A DNA stretch of 64,000 nt, taken from assembly GCA_028768545.1 (NCBI GenBank), contig CP054838.1, positions 3,583,001 through 3,647,000 of the forward strand. The letters are read 5' to 3'. The notes under the pieces are model-generated. The model had not been told where the DNA came from, searched no databases, and was given only the letters and a program-made list of their open reading frames with translations. Shown one piece after another: positions 27,626 to 37,233 of the stretch. Position numbers and translations under genes: made by a program. The DNA is from Desulfobacter sp. (GTDB taxonomy: Bacteria; Desulfobacterota; Desulfobacteria; Desulfobacterales; Desulfobacteraceae). Numbering within the stretch: position 1 is the stretch's first letter; each line of letters opens with the position of its first letter.

Positions 27626-27991
27626 TTACAACCTCTTGCTTATCGCCTTAAAGGATTGGACCCGTTTTTGAACCACCATGAGCATCAGCCATTTTTCCAT
27701 GAGCCGGGCAATCTTTTCCCGATCAAACAAAGGCGAGTCTGAAAAGCGTTTGGCCGCATCCTGGTTGAGCAGGGCAAGGATCTTTTGAATATCTTTTTTA
27801 GGTTCTGAATATTCTTTTTTTTGTACGTTTCCATCAAGGGCCATTTCCACCCGTTTGACTGCGGCCCTGACTTCTGCGCCGCCTTTGAGCACATCATCAT
27901 CCAATTTTTTATAGGTATCCAGTGCATCCTGAAGATATCCCTGGGTTTCATAGAGACGTGCAAGTTCAATACTGGCAAACTTATAGCTCAT
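27626..27991 (-). CDS. Small helical protein, tetratricopeptide-like
   Basis: A 121-residue protein not recognised as a named family. Residues about 4-30 (FASIELARLYETQGYLQDALDTYKKL) fit one TPR repeat; the rest is helical and charged. It overlaps the ftsB-like stop by 4 bases (ATGA), so it is translated in the same operon. A partner-binding role is inference. Confidence 0.6.
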   Translation of the reverse strand: MSYKFASIELARLYETQGYLQDALDTYKKLDDDVLKGGAEVRAAVKRVEMALDGNVQKKEYSEPKKDIQKILALLNQDAAKRFSDSPLFDREKIARLMEKWLMLMVVQKRVQSFKAISKRL

Positions 27992-28290
27992 TTTAAAGCG
28001 TCCTTTGGCTTTACCTTTTCTTTAAATATGAATTCATCCGGATCGGCCATTTCGTGTTCATGCTTTGCCAGATGACGTATATATTCAATATCATGTTTAA
28101 GGCTCTTGATTTCTTTTTCTATTTTCCGGTTCTGTCCGGCCTCAAATTCGGCCTGAATTTGAATGCGTTCTTCGGTCTTTTTCAGGGCCTGGTAATCCAT
28201 CACCCCTTTGGTGGAAAAAAAAATCATTCCCAGCAATACAAGACAGAGGCTGATTCCAAAATAAAAACACAATTTTTCAAGACTGGTCAT
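27988..28290 (-). CDS. FtsB/DivIC-like septum protein
   Basis: A 100-residue protein with one N-terminal transmembrane segment (about 7-26) followed by a coiled coil (about 35-75), the layout of FtsB/DivIC. Its ATG overlaps the restored murJ stop (ATGA at 28287-28290), which links it to cell-wall synthesis. The family is short and poorly conserved, so the name is a structural judgement. Confidence 0.58.
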   Translation of the reverse strand: MTSLEKLCFYFGISLCLVLLGMIFFSTKGVMDYQALKKTEERIQIQAEFEAGQNRKIEKEIKSLKHDIEYIRHLAKHEHEMADPDEFIFKEKVKPKDALK

Positions 28291-29809
28291 TTACGCTTAA
28301 CCATCTCCTTTAACAAGGTCATTTCAGAATTTGCAAAAACCATTGCCCCTAAAAAATAATGCCGGTAAAAATGGTTGCAACCAACCCGGCAGCCTGAACA
28401 ATCATCGTTCCTTGCATCCAAAATGTCCATATCCAGCGTACGAGAAAAAACATTATACCAGAGATAAAAACAGCTCTGCAAGCAGAAACAAGTATTCGGG
28501 TCAGCCTGATGTGAGCCAGAGAGCCGATCAGCAAAATTATAAATCCTGCCACAGAAGAAAGACAAACAGACAGGGCAAGGCCTTCCACTCCCAAAACATC
28601 GGCCAATACCCGAACCAGACATAGATTGGTAACAATGGTGACCATCCCTGCTGCAAATGGCAGCCAGACGTTTGACAAGGCCTGGTGAAAGCTTGCAAAA
28701 ATCCGGGTTCCGGCAACGGCCCACAGCCCTGCGGCCAGAAAAAAAAGGCAGCGTCCCGTATGGGCAACGGCCAAGGAATCAAAGGCCCCCCTGCCGAACA
28801 ACACCGCCACAATCGGCCGGTTTAATGCCATGATCCCTGCCATGGCCGGAATTGTCAAAAAAAACACCAGCCGGATACCCGCTTCAAAGGCCGGTTGCAC
28901 AAGGCCCAGGCTCTGGGTGGCGGCCCTGCCGGCAAGCAATGGGAAAAAGACCGTGGACAGGGACACGGCAAACAATGCCAGGGGAAGCTGAACAAGACGC
29001 TCTGCATAATAGAGAAAAGAGACAGCCCCCGGAATCAGGGTTGAGGCCCAAAGGCCTGCAACCAGAATATTGACCTGGAAGGCTGCCGCCCCCACCATTG
29101 AGGGAATTATATTTTTCAAGGTTTGGATCACACCGGGATGGAAAAATACAAAGTGTTTAAAGTCCAGCATCTTGAATTTTATCAAAGACGGCAGGTGAAA
29201 CACCAGCTGGGCAATCCCGCCCAGGGTCACGCCCACCCCGAGAGCCAGAATCTTGGGGTGAAACTTGTCGGCCAGAAACAAGGCCGCCCCGATCATGGTC
29301 AGATTCAGTAGAACAGGGATGAATGCCGGGACATGAAAACTGCCCAGGCTGTTGAGGCCCCCCATGGACAAGGCAACCCCGAGAATGGTCAACAGATATG
29401 GCAGCATGATTTTAAATAACAAGGCCCCAAGGGTCACGGCATAAAGGTCCTGGGCATACCCCGGCGCAAGGAGCTTGATGATTGCCGGGGCAAAATAAAA
29501 GCCCAGACAAATCATGCCGGCAGAGAGAGAAACGATGATGAACACGGCGGAAAGAAACATGGAAACCGCCTGATCTTTTCTGCCGCAGGCCAGGTAGGAT
29601 GAAAACACAGGGATAAAAGAAACGCTCAACAGGCCCTCGGACATCATCTTTCTGAGCAGATCAAAGGGCCGAAAAACAATAAAAAAAACATCAGAGGTAA
29701 GGCTGGCACCAAAGACAAAGGCAATCAATGCATCTCTGATCATCCCCAGAATCCGGGAACACAGGGTGATGCCGCTGATGGAGGCTGCTTTTCGAAAAAA
29801 ACTTACCAC
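28287..29809 (-). CDS. murJ: Lipid II flippase MurJ, frameshifted at the 3' end
   Basis: MurJ moves lipid II across the inner membrane. The GTG-started frame gives 486 residues with many transmembrane segments, starting SFFRKAASISGITLCSRILG and including MSEGLLSVSFIPVFSSYL near 58, both typical of MurJ. It stops at 28349 just after a run of six T (coding strand; A6 at 28351-28356). One added T would extend it through LGAMVFANSEMTLLKEMVKRK to a stop at 28287, giving about 507 residues, the family length, and an ATGA overlap with the next gene. AAGGAAAA precedes the start. Confidence 0.88.
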
Positions 29810-29910
29810 AGGTTTTCCTTGACAATGACCATTAATCCGTATATGTTATCGAATTTGAAATATGCGTCATTAAATTTAATTCACTAATTATATGAAGGAG
29901 CTAGACCAAG

Positions 29911-30162
29911 TTGGCTAATCATAAATCCGCAAAAAAACGTGCAAAACAAAGTCAGGTCAGACGGATGAGAAACAAATCCGTCAAAACCGCCCTTAAAACC
30001 CTGGAGAAAAAGCTGCGTGAAGTCAAAACCTCCGGTGAAAATGCAGAAGAGCTCATGAGACAGACCCAGTCTGCCATTCACAAAGCCGCTAAAAAAGGCA
30101 TTATTCACAAGAAAACCGCTTCCAGAAAGATCTCAAGACTTTCCAAATTTGTAAACGCATAA
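29911..30162 (+). CDS. rpsT: 30S ribosomal protein S20
   Basis: An 83-residue, Lys/Arg-rich helical protein with the S20 hallmark ANHKSAKKRAKQS at the N-terminus and GIIHKKTASRKISRL near the end. The start codon is TTG (GAAGGAG upstream), common for rpsT and linked to autoregulation of its translation in other bacteria. It is monocistronic and divergent from murJ. Confidence 0.96.
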   Translation: MANHKSAKKRAKQSQVRRMRNKSVKTALKTLEKKLREVKTSGENAEELMRQTQSAIHKAAKKGIIHKKTASRKISRLSKFVNA

Positions 30163-30206
30163 ATTGCGGGCAATGGCCTTTCATTAGCACAGCCGGTCCA
30201 GACAAT

Positions 30207-30254
30207 TAAAAACAGGAGTTATACCTGAATTACGGTATAACTCCTGTTTTGTTT
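30207..30254. terminator. Bidirectional intrinsic terminator between rpsT and lptE
   Basis: A perfect 16-bp stem, 30210-30225 with 30234-30249 (outer sequence AAACAGGAG / CTCCTGTTT), loop TGAATTAC, with T-rich sequence after it and A-rich sequence before it. It serves the convergent ends of rpsT and lptE. Confidence 0.92.
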
Positions 30255-30775
30255 TAAAAGTTGCTCAGCATCTGACTGACCAGGCGTTCGGCCACACGCT
30301 CTGCAATGGTATCCACGGCATCACGCTTGTTGGATTCATCATTTATTGTATCTGTGGACACGGTATAAGATTCTTTGGCTGAGAAATCTTTGACCGACCA
30401 GGTAATCTTTCCGTCAGGATCTGTCAGCTTGACATCCACGACGGCGGTCACCTGTCTTTCCGTAACATTTTCCGTTGAGGATCTGGACAGGGTGGAAAAG
30501 GTAATGGACTGAATCACCCCGGTGATGCTCTGGACCGTACCTGCGGTATCCACCACCCGGGTATCTGACTTTTCCGTAATTTCCCTGATCATTTCATTGG
30601 TAAAACTCATGCCGGCACGGGACTGGGCACTGTTGTTTTCAAACACGGCCACAGAAACCCTGGACACGGTTTCGTTAAGATACCCTCCCCCGGCCAGGCG
30701 GTAGCCGCAGCCGGCAACCAAGAAGCCTGCCGCCATCACCAATACAATTTTTTTCATCCAACGAAATCTTTTCAT
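30254..30775 (-). CDS. lptE: LPS-assembly lipoprotein LptE
   Basis: A 173-residue lipoprotein: signal peptide with lipobox FLVAGC (Cys near residue 23), then CGYRLAGGGYLNETVSRVSVAVFENN, the typical LptE start of the mature protein. LptE plugs the LptD outer-membrane channel for LPS export. It starts 3 bases after the leuS stop, the common leuS-lptE order in Gram-negative bacteria. Confidence 0.87.
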   Translation of the reverse strand: MKRFRWMKKIVLVMAAGFLVAGCGYRLAGGGYLNETVSRVSVAVFENNSAQSRAGMSFTNEMIREITEKSDTRVVDTAGTVQSITGVIQSITFSTLSRSSTENVTERQVTAVVDVKLTDPDGKITWSVKDFSAKESYTVSTDTINDESNKRDAVDTIAERVAERLVSQMLSNF

Positions 30776-30778
30776 AGG

Positions 30779-33379
30779 CTACACCACAATATTAACAAGG
30801 GTTTGTTTTTTCTGAATCACGATTATCTTTTTGATGGGTTTGTCCTGAACATGCTTGATGATATTATCATCTGCCAGGGCAGTCTCCTTGATTTTCTCAG
30901 GATCCATACCCGCATCAATGGTGAATTTTGCCCGAAGCTTTCCGTTCACCTGAACCACCACAAGCAGTTCATCGGTTTTCAGGGAATCCTCTCTGAACTC
31001 AGGCCAGGCCTGCTCCAGGATTGAACCTGAATGCCCCATACGTTCAAAAAGCTCTTCGCAAAAATGGGGAAGAATGGGACTGAGCAAAAGCAGCACATTT
31101 TCAAGGCAGAAGAGAAAAACAGATTTCAGCTCATCGTCTGTCTTGGCAGGATCCACCCCGTACATGGCATTGACCAGCTCCATGACCGCAGATATGGCCG
31201 TATTAAAATGAAAACTTTTATCAATATCCTGGGATACCTTTTGAATGGTCTGATTGGCCTTGATGTACAGCGCCTTTGCTTCTGAAGAGCCAAGATCTTT
31301 GGCAACGCCGGCATAGGGGGCTATCCCCTTAATCGTTTCCATGCAGGTCATGGCCAGGCGCCAAACCCGGTTGACAAACCGGTTGGATCCTTCCACCCCG
31401 TCTTCACTCCACTCAAGATCCCGCTCAGGCGGGGCTGCAAACAGACAAAATAGCCTTGTCACGTCTGCCCCGTACTTTTCCAGCAGTTCGTTGGGATCCA
31501 CCACGTTTTTCTTGGATTTGGACATTTTGATCACCCGGCCCACATCCACATCTTTGCCGCAAAGGGTGCAGACAAGTTTCTCCCCGTCTTTTTCAGCCTG
31601 TTCCGGAAATAAAAATCCATGTTCAGGACAGGTCATGGTTTCCTTGCAGACCATGCCCTGGGTTAAAAGCCGGGTAAAGGGTTCTTTAAAATCAATGAGC
31701 CCCAGGGTGTTGAGCACCCGCATAAAATACCTGGAATAGAGCAGATGAAGCACGGCATGCTCCACACCGCCGATATACTGATCCACCGGCGCCCAGTATT
31801 CAACTGCCTTGGGATCAAACATGCCCTGATCAAACCGCGGCGAACAATACCGCAGATAATACCAGGAAGATTCCACAAACGTATCCATGGTATCGGTATC
31901 CCGTCGGGCATCTTTTCTGCCGCAGGCAGGGCAGACCGCCGTTGCAAAATAATCAAGGTGGGCCAGGGGAGATCCGCCTTTTTCAAGCAGATTGGCATCT
32001 TCGGGCAGGGTAATGGGCAGGTCAGACTCAGGCACCGGCACCACCCCGCAGGAGGGGCAGTGAATCACAGGGATGGGGGTGCCCCAATACCGCTGTCTTG
32101 AAATTCCCCAGTCACGAAGACGATAGGATACGGCTTTTTTACCGTGGCCCTGACTGTCCAGCCAGTCGGTCATGGTTTCAAGGGCCTCCTTGGAATCCAT
32201 ACCGTTAAACTCTCCTGAGTTGACCATGGTACCCGGGCCTGCATAGGCCTCGGTCATGGTTTCAGGATCAAGGTCTTGTCCCGCAGGCTGAACCACCACC
32301 CGTATATCCAGGTTGTATTTTTTGGCAAAGTCAAAGTCACGCTGGTCCCCTGCGGGTACAGACATAATGGCGCCGGTACCATAGCCCATCAATACGAAAT
32401 TGGCCGTGTAAACGGGAATCTTCTTACCGGTTGCAGGGTTGATGCAATATGCACCTGTGAACACCCCTTCTTTTTCATATTTTTCAACACCGTCGGCAGA
32501 CCGTTCCTGCTTGGATACCTTTTCCACAAACTCAGTGACCGCAGATTCCTGGTCCGTCCCTTTGGACAAGGTTTCCACCAGGGGATGTTCAGGGGCAAGA
32601 CACATAAAGGTGGCCCCGAATATGGTATCCGGCCTTGTGGTAAATACGGCCAGTTTTTCATCTTTACCCTCAATCTGGAAGTTGAGTTCAGCTCCGATGC
32701 TTTTTCCGATCCAGTTTTTCTGCATCACCGTGACCTTGTCAGGCCACCCGGGAAGTTCATCGCAATGGACCAGAAGGTCTTCTGCATAGTCTGTGATCTT
32801 GAAAAACCATTGCCAGAGTTTCTTCTGCTGAACCACCTGGGAGCATCTCCAGCACCGATCCTGTTCAACCTGCTCGTTGGCAAGAACAGTCTGGCATTTT
32901 TCACACCAGTTTACATAGGACTCTTTTCTGTATGCCATGCCTTTCTCAAGCATCTTGAGAAACAGCCATTGTTCCCAGCGGTAATACTCGGGCCTGCAGG
33001 TGGCAATCTCCCTGTCCCAGTCATAGGAAAACCCCATTTTTTTCAACTGGGCCCGCATGGCCCTTATATTTTCATAGGTCCAGGCCGCAGGATGGGTATT
33101 ATTGTCAATGGCGGCGTTTTCAGCCGGCATGCCAAAGGCATCCCAGCCCATGGGATGAATCACGTTGAATCCCTTCATCCTTTTATACCGCACCACCACA
33201 TCGCCGATGGTATAGTTGCGGACATGGCCGATATGAATCTTGCCCGAGGGATATGGAAACATTTCCAGAAGATAGTATTTCTCCCGGGAGGGGTCTTCTT
33301 CAACCTTGAAAAGCTGATTTTTATTCCAATAATCCTGCCATTTGGGTTCAACCAAAGAAGGGGTGTACCGTTCCTCCAT
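30779..33379 (-). CDS. leuS: Leucyl-tRNA synthetase
   Basis: An 866-residue class I synthetase: [20 protein letters not shown] with the HIGH motif near residue 49, a zinc-type insertion ([21 protein letters not shown]), an editing domain ([19 protein letters not shown]), the KMSKS motif ([13 protein letters not shown]) near 625, and the C-terminal anticodon-binding domain. GAAAGGAATA precedes the ATG. It is co-transcribed with lptE. Confidence 0.97.
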   Translation of the reverse strand: MEERYTPSLVEPKWQDYWNKNQLFKVEEDPSREKYYLLEMFPYPSGKIHIGHVRNYTIGDVVVRYKRMKGFNVIHPMGWDAFGMPAENAAIDNNTHPAAWTYENIRAMRAQLKKMGFSYDWDREIATCRPEYYRWEQWLFLKMLEKGMAYRKESYVNWCEKCQTVLANEQVEQDRCWRCSQVVQQKKLWQWFFKITDYAEDLLVHCDELPGWPDKVTVMQKNWIGKSIGAELNFQIEGKDEKLAVFTTRPDTIFGATFMCLAPEHPLVETLSKGTDQESAVTEFVEKVSKQERSADGVEKYEKEGVFTGAYCINPATGKKIPVYTANFVLMGYGTGAIMSVPAGDQRDFDFAKKYNLDIRVVVQPAGQDLDPETMTEAYAGPGTMVNSGEFNGMDSKEALETMTDWLDSQGHGKKAVSYRLRDWGISRQRYWGTPIPVIHCPSCGVVPVPESDLPITLPEDANLLEKGGSPLAHLDYFATAVCPACGRKDARRDTDTMDTFVESSWYYLRYCSPRFDQGMFDPKAVEYWAPVDQYIGGVEHAVLHLLYSRYFMRVLNTLGLIDFKEPFTRLLTQGMVCKETMTCPEHGFLFPEQAEKDGEKLVCTLCGKDVDVGRVIKMSKSKKNVVDPNELLEKYGADVTRLFCLFAAPPERDLEWSEDGVEGSNRFVNRVWRLAMTCMETIKGIAPYAGVAKDLGSSEAKALYIKANQTIQKVSQDIDKSFHFNTAISAVMELVNAMYGVDPAKTDDELKSVFLFCLENVLLLLSPILPHFCEELFERMGHSGSILEQAWPEFREDSLKTDELLVVVQVNGKLRAKFTIDAGMDPEKIKETALADDNIIKHVQDKPIKKIIVIQKKQTLVNIVV

Positions 33380-33998
33380 TATCTATATTCCTTTCAAAAG
33401 CATCTATATTATATACTAAACTCTTTTAGATGCCATAAGCGGATATAAATAGCAAGTCCGGGACAAAAACAAAGGGCCGACCCAGGTAAATATTGAGAAG
33501 CGCCCATAAATTTTTTTCACCCAACACCAAAGGATCAAAAAACCTGTAGGGATTCCCTTGACCCAAACATCAATGTTCAGCCCATGCCGGGAATATTCAA
33601 AGATTCAACAGTCTCCAGATTATTCGGCTCCCAGGGCGGCTTTAGGTTCGTTGTGAGCCCAGGGTCATCGTACCGATTCGGGCTGTGGTGCAGGTTGGTC
33701 TCATCATCGAAATACTGGCCTGCAAGTGCTTTGATGTATCCCCCTTAGGAAACTATTTTCTGCCCTGACTTAATTTTGCTTTCCCACATTCGCATCATAA
33801 CCTGACGCCTATTGTGCCAAATTAAGACCGCCCAGTCACACATCAAAGCCACCGTTAATTTGGCAAATCTCAGTGTTTTATTCGATCATAACCTCAAACA
33901 TATGCCCTGTCCTCACTACAGGCACCGCAGGTCCGGTGTGGCAGGACCTTTTCGCTTCTCAAATCCCGGTTCATCCGGCATTTCATGATCAATAATAT
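33380..33998. other. Gene-poor region with an Rhs remnant and an inverted repeat
   Basis: About 620 bases upstream of leuS without an intact gene. It holds a degenerate Rhs-core remnant (33577-33775, listed separately) and a perfect 10-bp inverted repeat, GCCAAATTAA (33816-33825) with TTAATTTGGC (33855-33864), with a 29-base spacer. I see nothing else. Confidence 0.5.
33577..33775 (-). pseudogene. Degenerate Rhs-core fragment
   Basis: Read on the minus strand, the frame LAGQYFDDETNLHHSPNRYDD is a decayed form of the Rhs/YD-repeat core (LAGQYFDAETNLHYNLNRYYD at the remnant near 39 kb). It stops at 33577 after about 50 codons, and an in-frame stop lies just upstream. Bases about 33700-33775 share a near-identical stretch of about 75 bp with 38955-39033. 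It is either an old duplicate or the displaced other end of the same locus. Confidence 0.7.
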
Positions 33999-34292
33999 TT
34001 ATTCATCTGAAAGTTTAATTAAAACAATTTTTAGAGGGCCATATCGTTTTTCAATTTCTTTATTTTTTTTCTCCAGAATAATTTGTAAGTGTAATTTCTT
34101 TCGAAGAGGAAGATGATCGGGAACCGAATATTTGAACAAAAAAAAGCCCGTTTCCCCGTTATAGTTTTCCATCCAACTTTTATAGGTTCTTCCCTGTTTT
34201 TCCAATATTATATTTCCGTCCAATCTAACCTGTACTACGTTTTCGATATTAACACTACCCTCTGTGACAATGTGAGTGAGACACTTACCCAT
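33999..34292 (-). CDS. Hypothetical protein, probably cut at its 5' end
   Basis: A 97-codon frame with no recognised domain. It reads as a plausible globular protein (VQVRLDGNIILEKQGRTYKSWMENYNG; KKLHLQIILEKKNKEIEKRYG). Its start lies at the edge of the IS3-family element, so the original 5' end may be missing. It stands next to the Rhs remnant on the same strand; an old toxin or immunity role is possible but unsupported. Confidence 0.35.
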   Translation of the reverse strand: MGKCLTHIVTEGSVNIENVVQVRLDGNIILEKQGRTYKSWMENYNGETGFFLFKYSVPDHLPLRKKLHLQIILEKKNKEIEKRYGPLKIVLIKLSDE

Positions 34293-34329
34293 TGATAAAT
34301 TAGTGTAGGGCGGGTAAGGATTATTACTT

Positions 34330-34842
34330 ATGAAATCGATAAAAATGAACCCACTACCTGAATCCGAAAATCAGGCAGCCCCCAAGGAGGCACCAATGGA
34401 AGGAGCCCATAGGGCGACTGGAATTGGGGCCTCCTTGGGGAGCCAGGATTCAATCCCTGATCCTGAAGTACCTGAAAAAAAACCCCGGCGTAGATTCGTT
34501 GTTTCTTATAAACTGCGTATTCTCCAAGAGATTGAAAATTGTACCGAAATCGGAGGGATTAGCAAGATTCTTCGAAGAGAAGGCCTTTATTCATCAAATT
34601 TAACCGATTGGCGCAAAGCTCGGGACAAAGGACTTCTCAATGCCATGGCACCTCGAAAACGAGGAAGGAAACCAAAAAAGAAGAACCCATTGGCCATAGA
34701 GGTCGCCAGACTTCAAAAAGAGAAATCCAAATTAGAGCACAAGCTAAAGCAGGCGGGACTCATCATTGAAGCTCAAAAAAAAATTTCTCAGATCCTGGGA
34801 ATCCAGCAGAATCTGGACGACCTCAAAGGAGAAGACTTATGA
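34330..34842 (+). CDS. IS3-family transposase OrfA
   Basis: A 170-residue protein with an N-terminal disordered part, a helix-turn-helix (YKLRILQEIENCTEIGGISKILRREGLYSSNLTDWR split over residues 61-95), a basic linker RKRGRKPKKKNP, and a leucine-zipper-like helix (VARLQKEKSKLEHKLKQA). OrfB starts in an ATGA overlap at 34839, in the -1 frame, as in many IS3 elements that make an OrfAB fusion by frameshifting. OrfA is intact, but the element lacks a working OrfB. Confidence 0.82.
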   Translation: MKSIKMNPLPESENQAAPKEAPMEGAHRATGIGASLGSQDSIPDPEVPEKKPRRRFVVSYKLRILQEIENCTEIGGISKILRREGLYSSNLTDWRKARDKGLLNAMAPRKRGRKPKKKNPLAIEVARLQKEKSKLEHKLKQAGLIIEAQKKISQILGIQQNLDDLKGEDL

Positions 34843-34881
34843 ATGCCGCCCTAACGTTAAGTTGCGATATTGGAAAAAAGC

Positions 34882-34890
34882 CTTCATGTG
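34882..34890 (+). repeat. Target-site duplication, left copy (IS256 insertion)
   Basis: CTTCATGTG directly left of the IS256-family element; the same 9 bases follow its right end at 36341-36349. An 8-9 bp duplication is normal for IS256 elements and fixes both ends of the insertion. Confidence 0.9.
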
Positions 34891-36340
34891 GGGAATGTTC
34901 AGAATTCTGTGTCACGGTTTCGGTTCCCGGATCTGCCTCAGCGCCAGCGGAAGTAAAAGTCAGGTCCGAGAATGGGCCTTCAATCAGCCACGTCGGAGGA
35001 GTTGACTTTTGCTGGAGTGGAGTTCCTGGAACCATCTTTTCCATCTGTAAATAAATCCCTATCAAATTCCCAGCTCTTTATCCAGCCGGCCTTCAAAGAA
35101 AATTGCCAACTGGGAAATTGTCAGTGACCAATTTTGAATAGGCATTGTCCATTTTTTACTGGCGTTCTGGATCCCCATGTAAAGCAGCTTTAACAGGCTG
35201 TCCTGGTTCGGGAATGATCCCTTTGTTTTGGTCAGTTTTCGAAACTGTCGATGCACAGCCTCAATGGTATTTGTGGTGTATATTATCCGTCGAATCTCTT
35301 CTGGATATTTAAAGAAATGACTGAGGCGTTCCCAGTTGTTCCGCCAGGATTTTATCACAATCGGGTATTTGTCATTCCATTTATTTTCCAAGATATCCAG
35401 TTCTTCTTCGGCCAGATCCTTATTGACCGCTTTATAAACACGTTTTAGATCTGCCATAAATTCCTTTTTATTTTTGGAACCAACGTATTTCAATGAATTT
35501 CGGATCTGGTGGACTACGCAGAGTTGAACTTCTGTGTCCGGGAATATGGTCTCAATGGCCTCGGGTAAACCTTTTAGACCATCAACACAGGCAATCAGGA
35601 TATCTTTTACCCCTCGGTTTGAAAGGTCTGTTAACACCTGCAGCCAGAAGTTCGCACCCTCATTCTCGGATATGTACAGCCCAAGAACCTCTTTGCGGCC
35701 CTCGATATTCACCCCAAGAATTGTGTAAACGGCTTTGCTGCCGACCTTTCCGTTTTCTCGTACTTTATAATGTATGGCATCAAGCCATACGATTGGGTAC
35801 ACATTTTCCAACGGCCTGGCCTGCCATTCTTTGACGGTATGGATGATTTTATCGGTAATGGTGCTCAGAGTGGCATTTGAAATCTCAAGTCCATAGATTT
35901 CCTGTAAATGGGAAGCCATATCATTATAACTCATGCCCAGGCCGTAAAGGGCTATTATCTTTCTTTCAATTTCATCGCTGAGCGTTGTCTGATGTTTTTT
36001 GACGATCTGTGGAGAGAAGGTTCCGGCCCTGTCACGCGGGGTTTCCAGCTCAAATTTACCATCCAGGGATTTAATGGTCTTTTTGCTTTTTCCATTACGG
36101 CGGTTGGCAGAAACTTCCTGCCCAAGATGGGACTCCAACTCTCCTTCAAGAGCAGCTTCAGCAAGATTTTTGATTAATGATGTAAGGACGCCGCCCTTAC
36201 CTGTGAAGGGTTTACCTTCCTGGATGCCTTTAAGGGCTTTTTGAAAATCAAATTCGGTGTTTTCTTCGGTCATGTCAGTTCTCCTTATTTAGCTGAGTAT
36301 ATCAGCTTTGATTCAACTGACACAGAATTTTGAACGCCCT
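34891..36340 (-). mobile_element. IS256-family insertion sequence (complete)
   Basis: A 1450-bp element with imperfect terminal inverted repeats (left GTTCAGAATTCTGTGTCA, right GTTCAAAATTCTGTGTCA when read inward) and one transposase gene. It is flanked by 9-bp direct repeats, so it moved here intact and without later rearrangement. Another copy starts at 63758. Confidence 0.93.
35062..36273 (-). CDS. IS256-family (mutator-type) transposase
   Basis: A 403-residue transposase with the family's features: LVEAALEGELESHLGQE-like N-terminal segment (AEAALEGELESHLGQE), first catalytic Asp in IVWLDAIHYKVRENG, second in IACVDGLKGLPEAIETIFPDTEVQ with CVVHQIRNSLKYV, and the catalytic Glu in YTTNTIEAVHRQFRKLTK. 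Full length, so probably active. Confidence 0.95.
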   Translation of the reverse strand: MTEENTEFDFQKALKGIQEGKPFTGKGGVLTSLIKNLAEAALEGELESHLGQEVSANRRNGKSKKTIKSLDGKFELETPRDRAGTFSPQIVKKHQTTLSDEIERKIIALYGLGMSYNDMASHLQEIYGLEISNATLSTITDKIIHTVKEWQARPLENVYPIVWLDAIHYKVRENGKVGSKAVYTILGVNIEGRKEVLGLYISENEGANFWLQVLTDLSNRGVKDILIACVDGLKGLPEAIETIFPDTEVQLCVVHQIRNSLKYVGSKNKKEFMADLKRVYKAVNKDLAEEELDILENKWNDKYPIVIKSWRNNWERLSHFFKYPEEIRRIIYTTNTIEAVHRQFRKLTKTKGSFPNQDSLLKLLYMGIQNASKKWTMPIQNWSLTISQLAIFFEGRLDKELGI

Positions 36341-36349
36341 CTTCATGTG
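36341..36349 (+). repeat. Target-site duplication, right copy (IS256 insertion)
   Basis: CTTCATGTG directly right of the IS256-family element, matching 34882-34890. Confidence 0.9.
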
Positions 36350-37233
36350 AGGCTTTCGGTATTCCCCGATCATCTTTTTACAGATTTCATTCTCCAAAAA
36401 AACATATTGGACTTAGTCGGACCGGATCTCCCCTTTCTTTGAATTCTGATGAACAACAAACGGTTTTGGATATTTTACATTCTGAAAAATATCAAGATCG
36501 AGCCCCATATCAGGTATATGCTTCTCTTCTTGATAACGGGCAATACTATTGTTCCATCAGAACGATGTATCGGCTTCTTCACAAAGAACATGGTTCTGTG
36601 CCGGAGCGAAGACGGCAGGTAAATCGCCCGAAATATAAAAAACCTGAATTGCTGGCAACAGGACCTAATCAGGTTTGGTCCTGGGATATTACCAAGTTGA
36701 AAAGTGTCACAAAATGGACCTACTTCTATCTATATGTAATCATGGATATTTTCAGCAGGTATGTTGTCGGCTGGATGGTCGCCCATAGAGAACAAACAGC
36801 ATTGGCCAAAAAGCTAATTGAAAAGTCCTGTGAAAACCAGAAGATATTACCCGGTCAGCTTGGGCTACATGCAGATCGGGGAGCCAGTATGAAATCCAAA
36901 GGGGTTGCCCAGCTTCTTGTCGATTTAGGGGTAACCAAAACCCACAGTCGACCACATGTCAGCAATGATAACCCATACTCTGAAGCCCAGTTTAAAACAT
37001 TGAAATATTGTCCACAATTTCCCAAAACTTTTGGTGCTATTCAGGATGCAAGAACCTTCTGCCAGGATTTTTTTGGATACTACAACAAAGAGCATTACCA
37101 TTCTGGTATTGGCCTGGTAACCCCAGAACAATTTCATTATGGCATTGCTAAAGATATTTATGAATCTCGCTGCCGAACATTAGAGGATGCATTTATTCAA
37201 AACCCAAAACGATTTAAGGGAAAAATGCCGAGG

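Noticed and set aside
32276..33448. A 390-codon plus-strand frame inside leuS
   Set aside because: It is the antisense of leuS, whose motifs and length are unmistakable.
34823..35065. Short frames at the left end of the IS256 element
   Set aside because: They read across the IS256 terminus into IS3 orfB and are products of the insertion.
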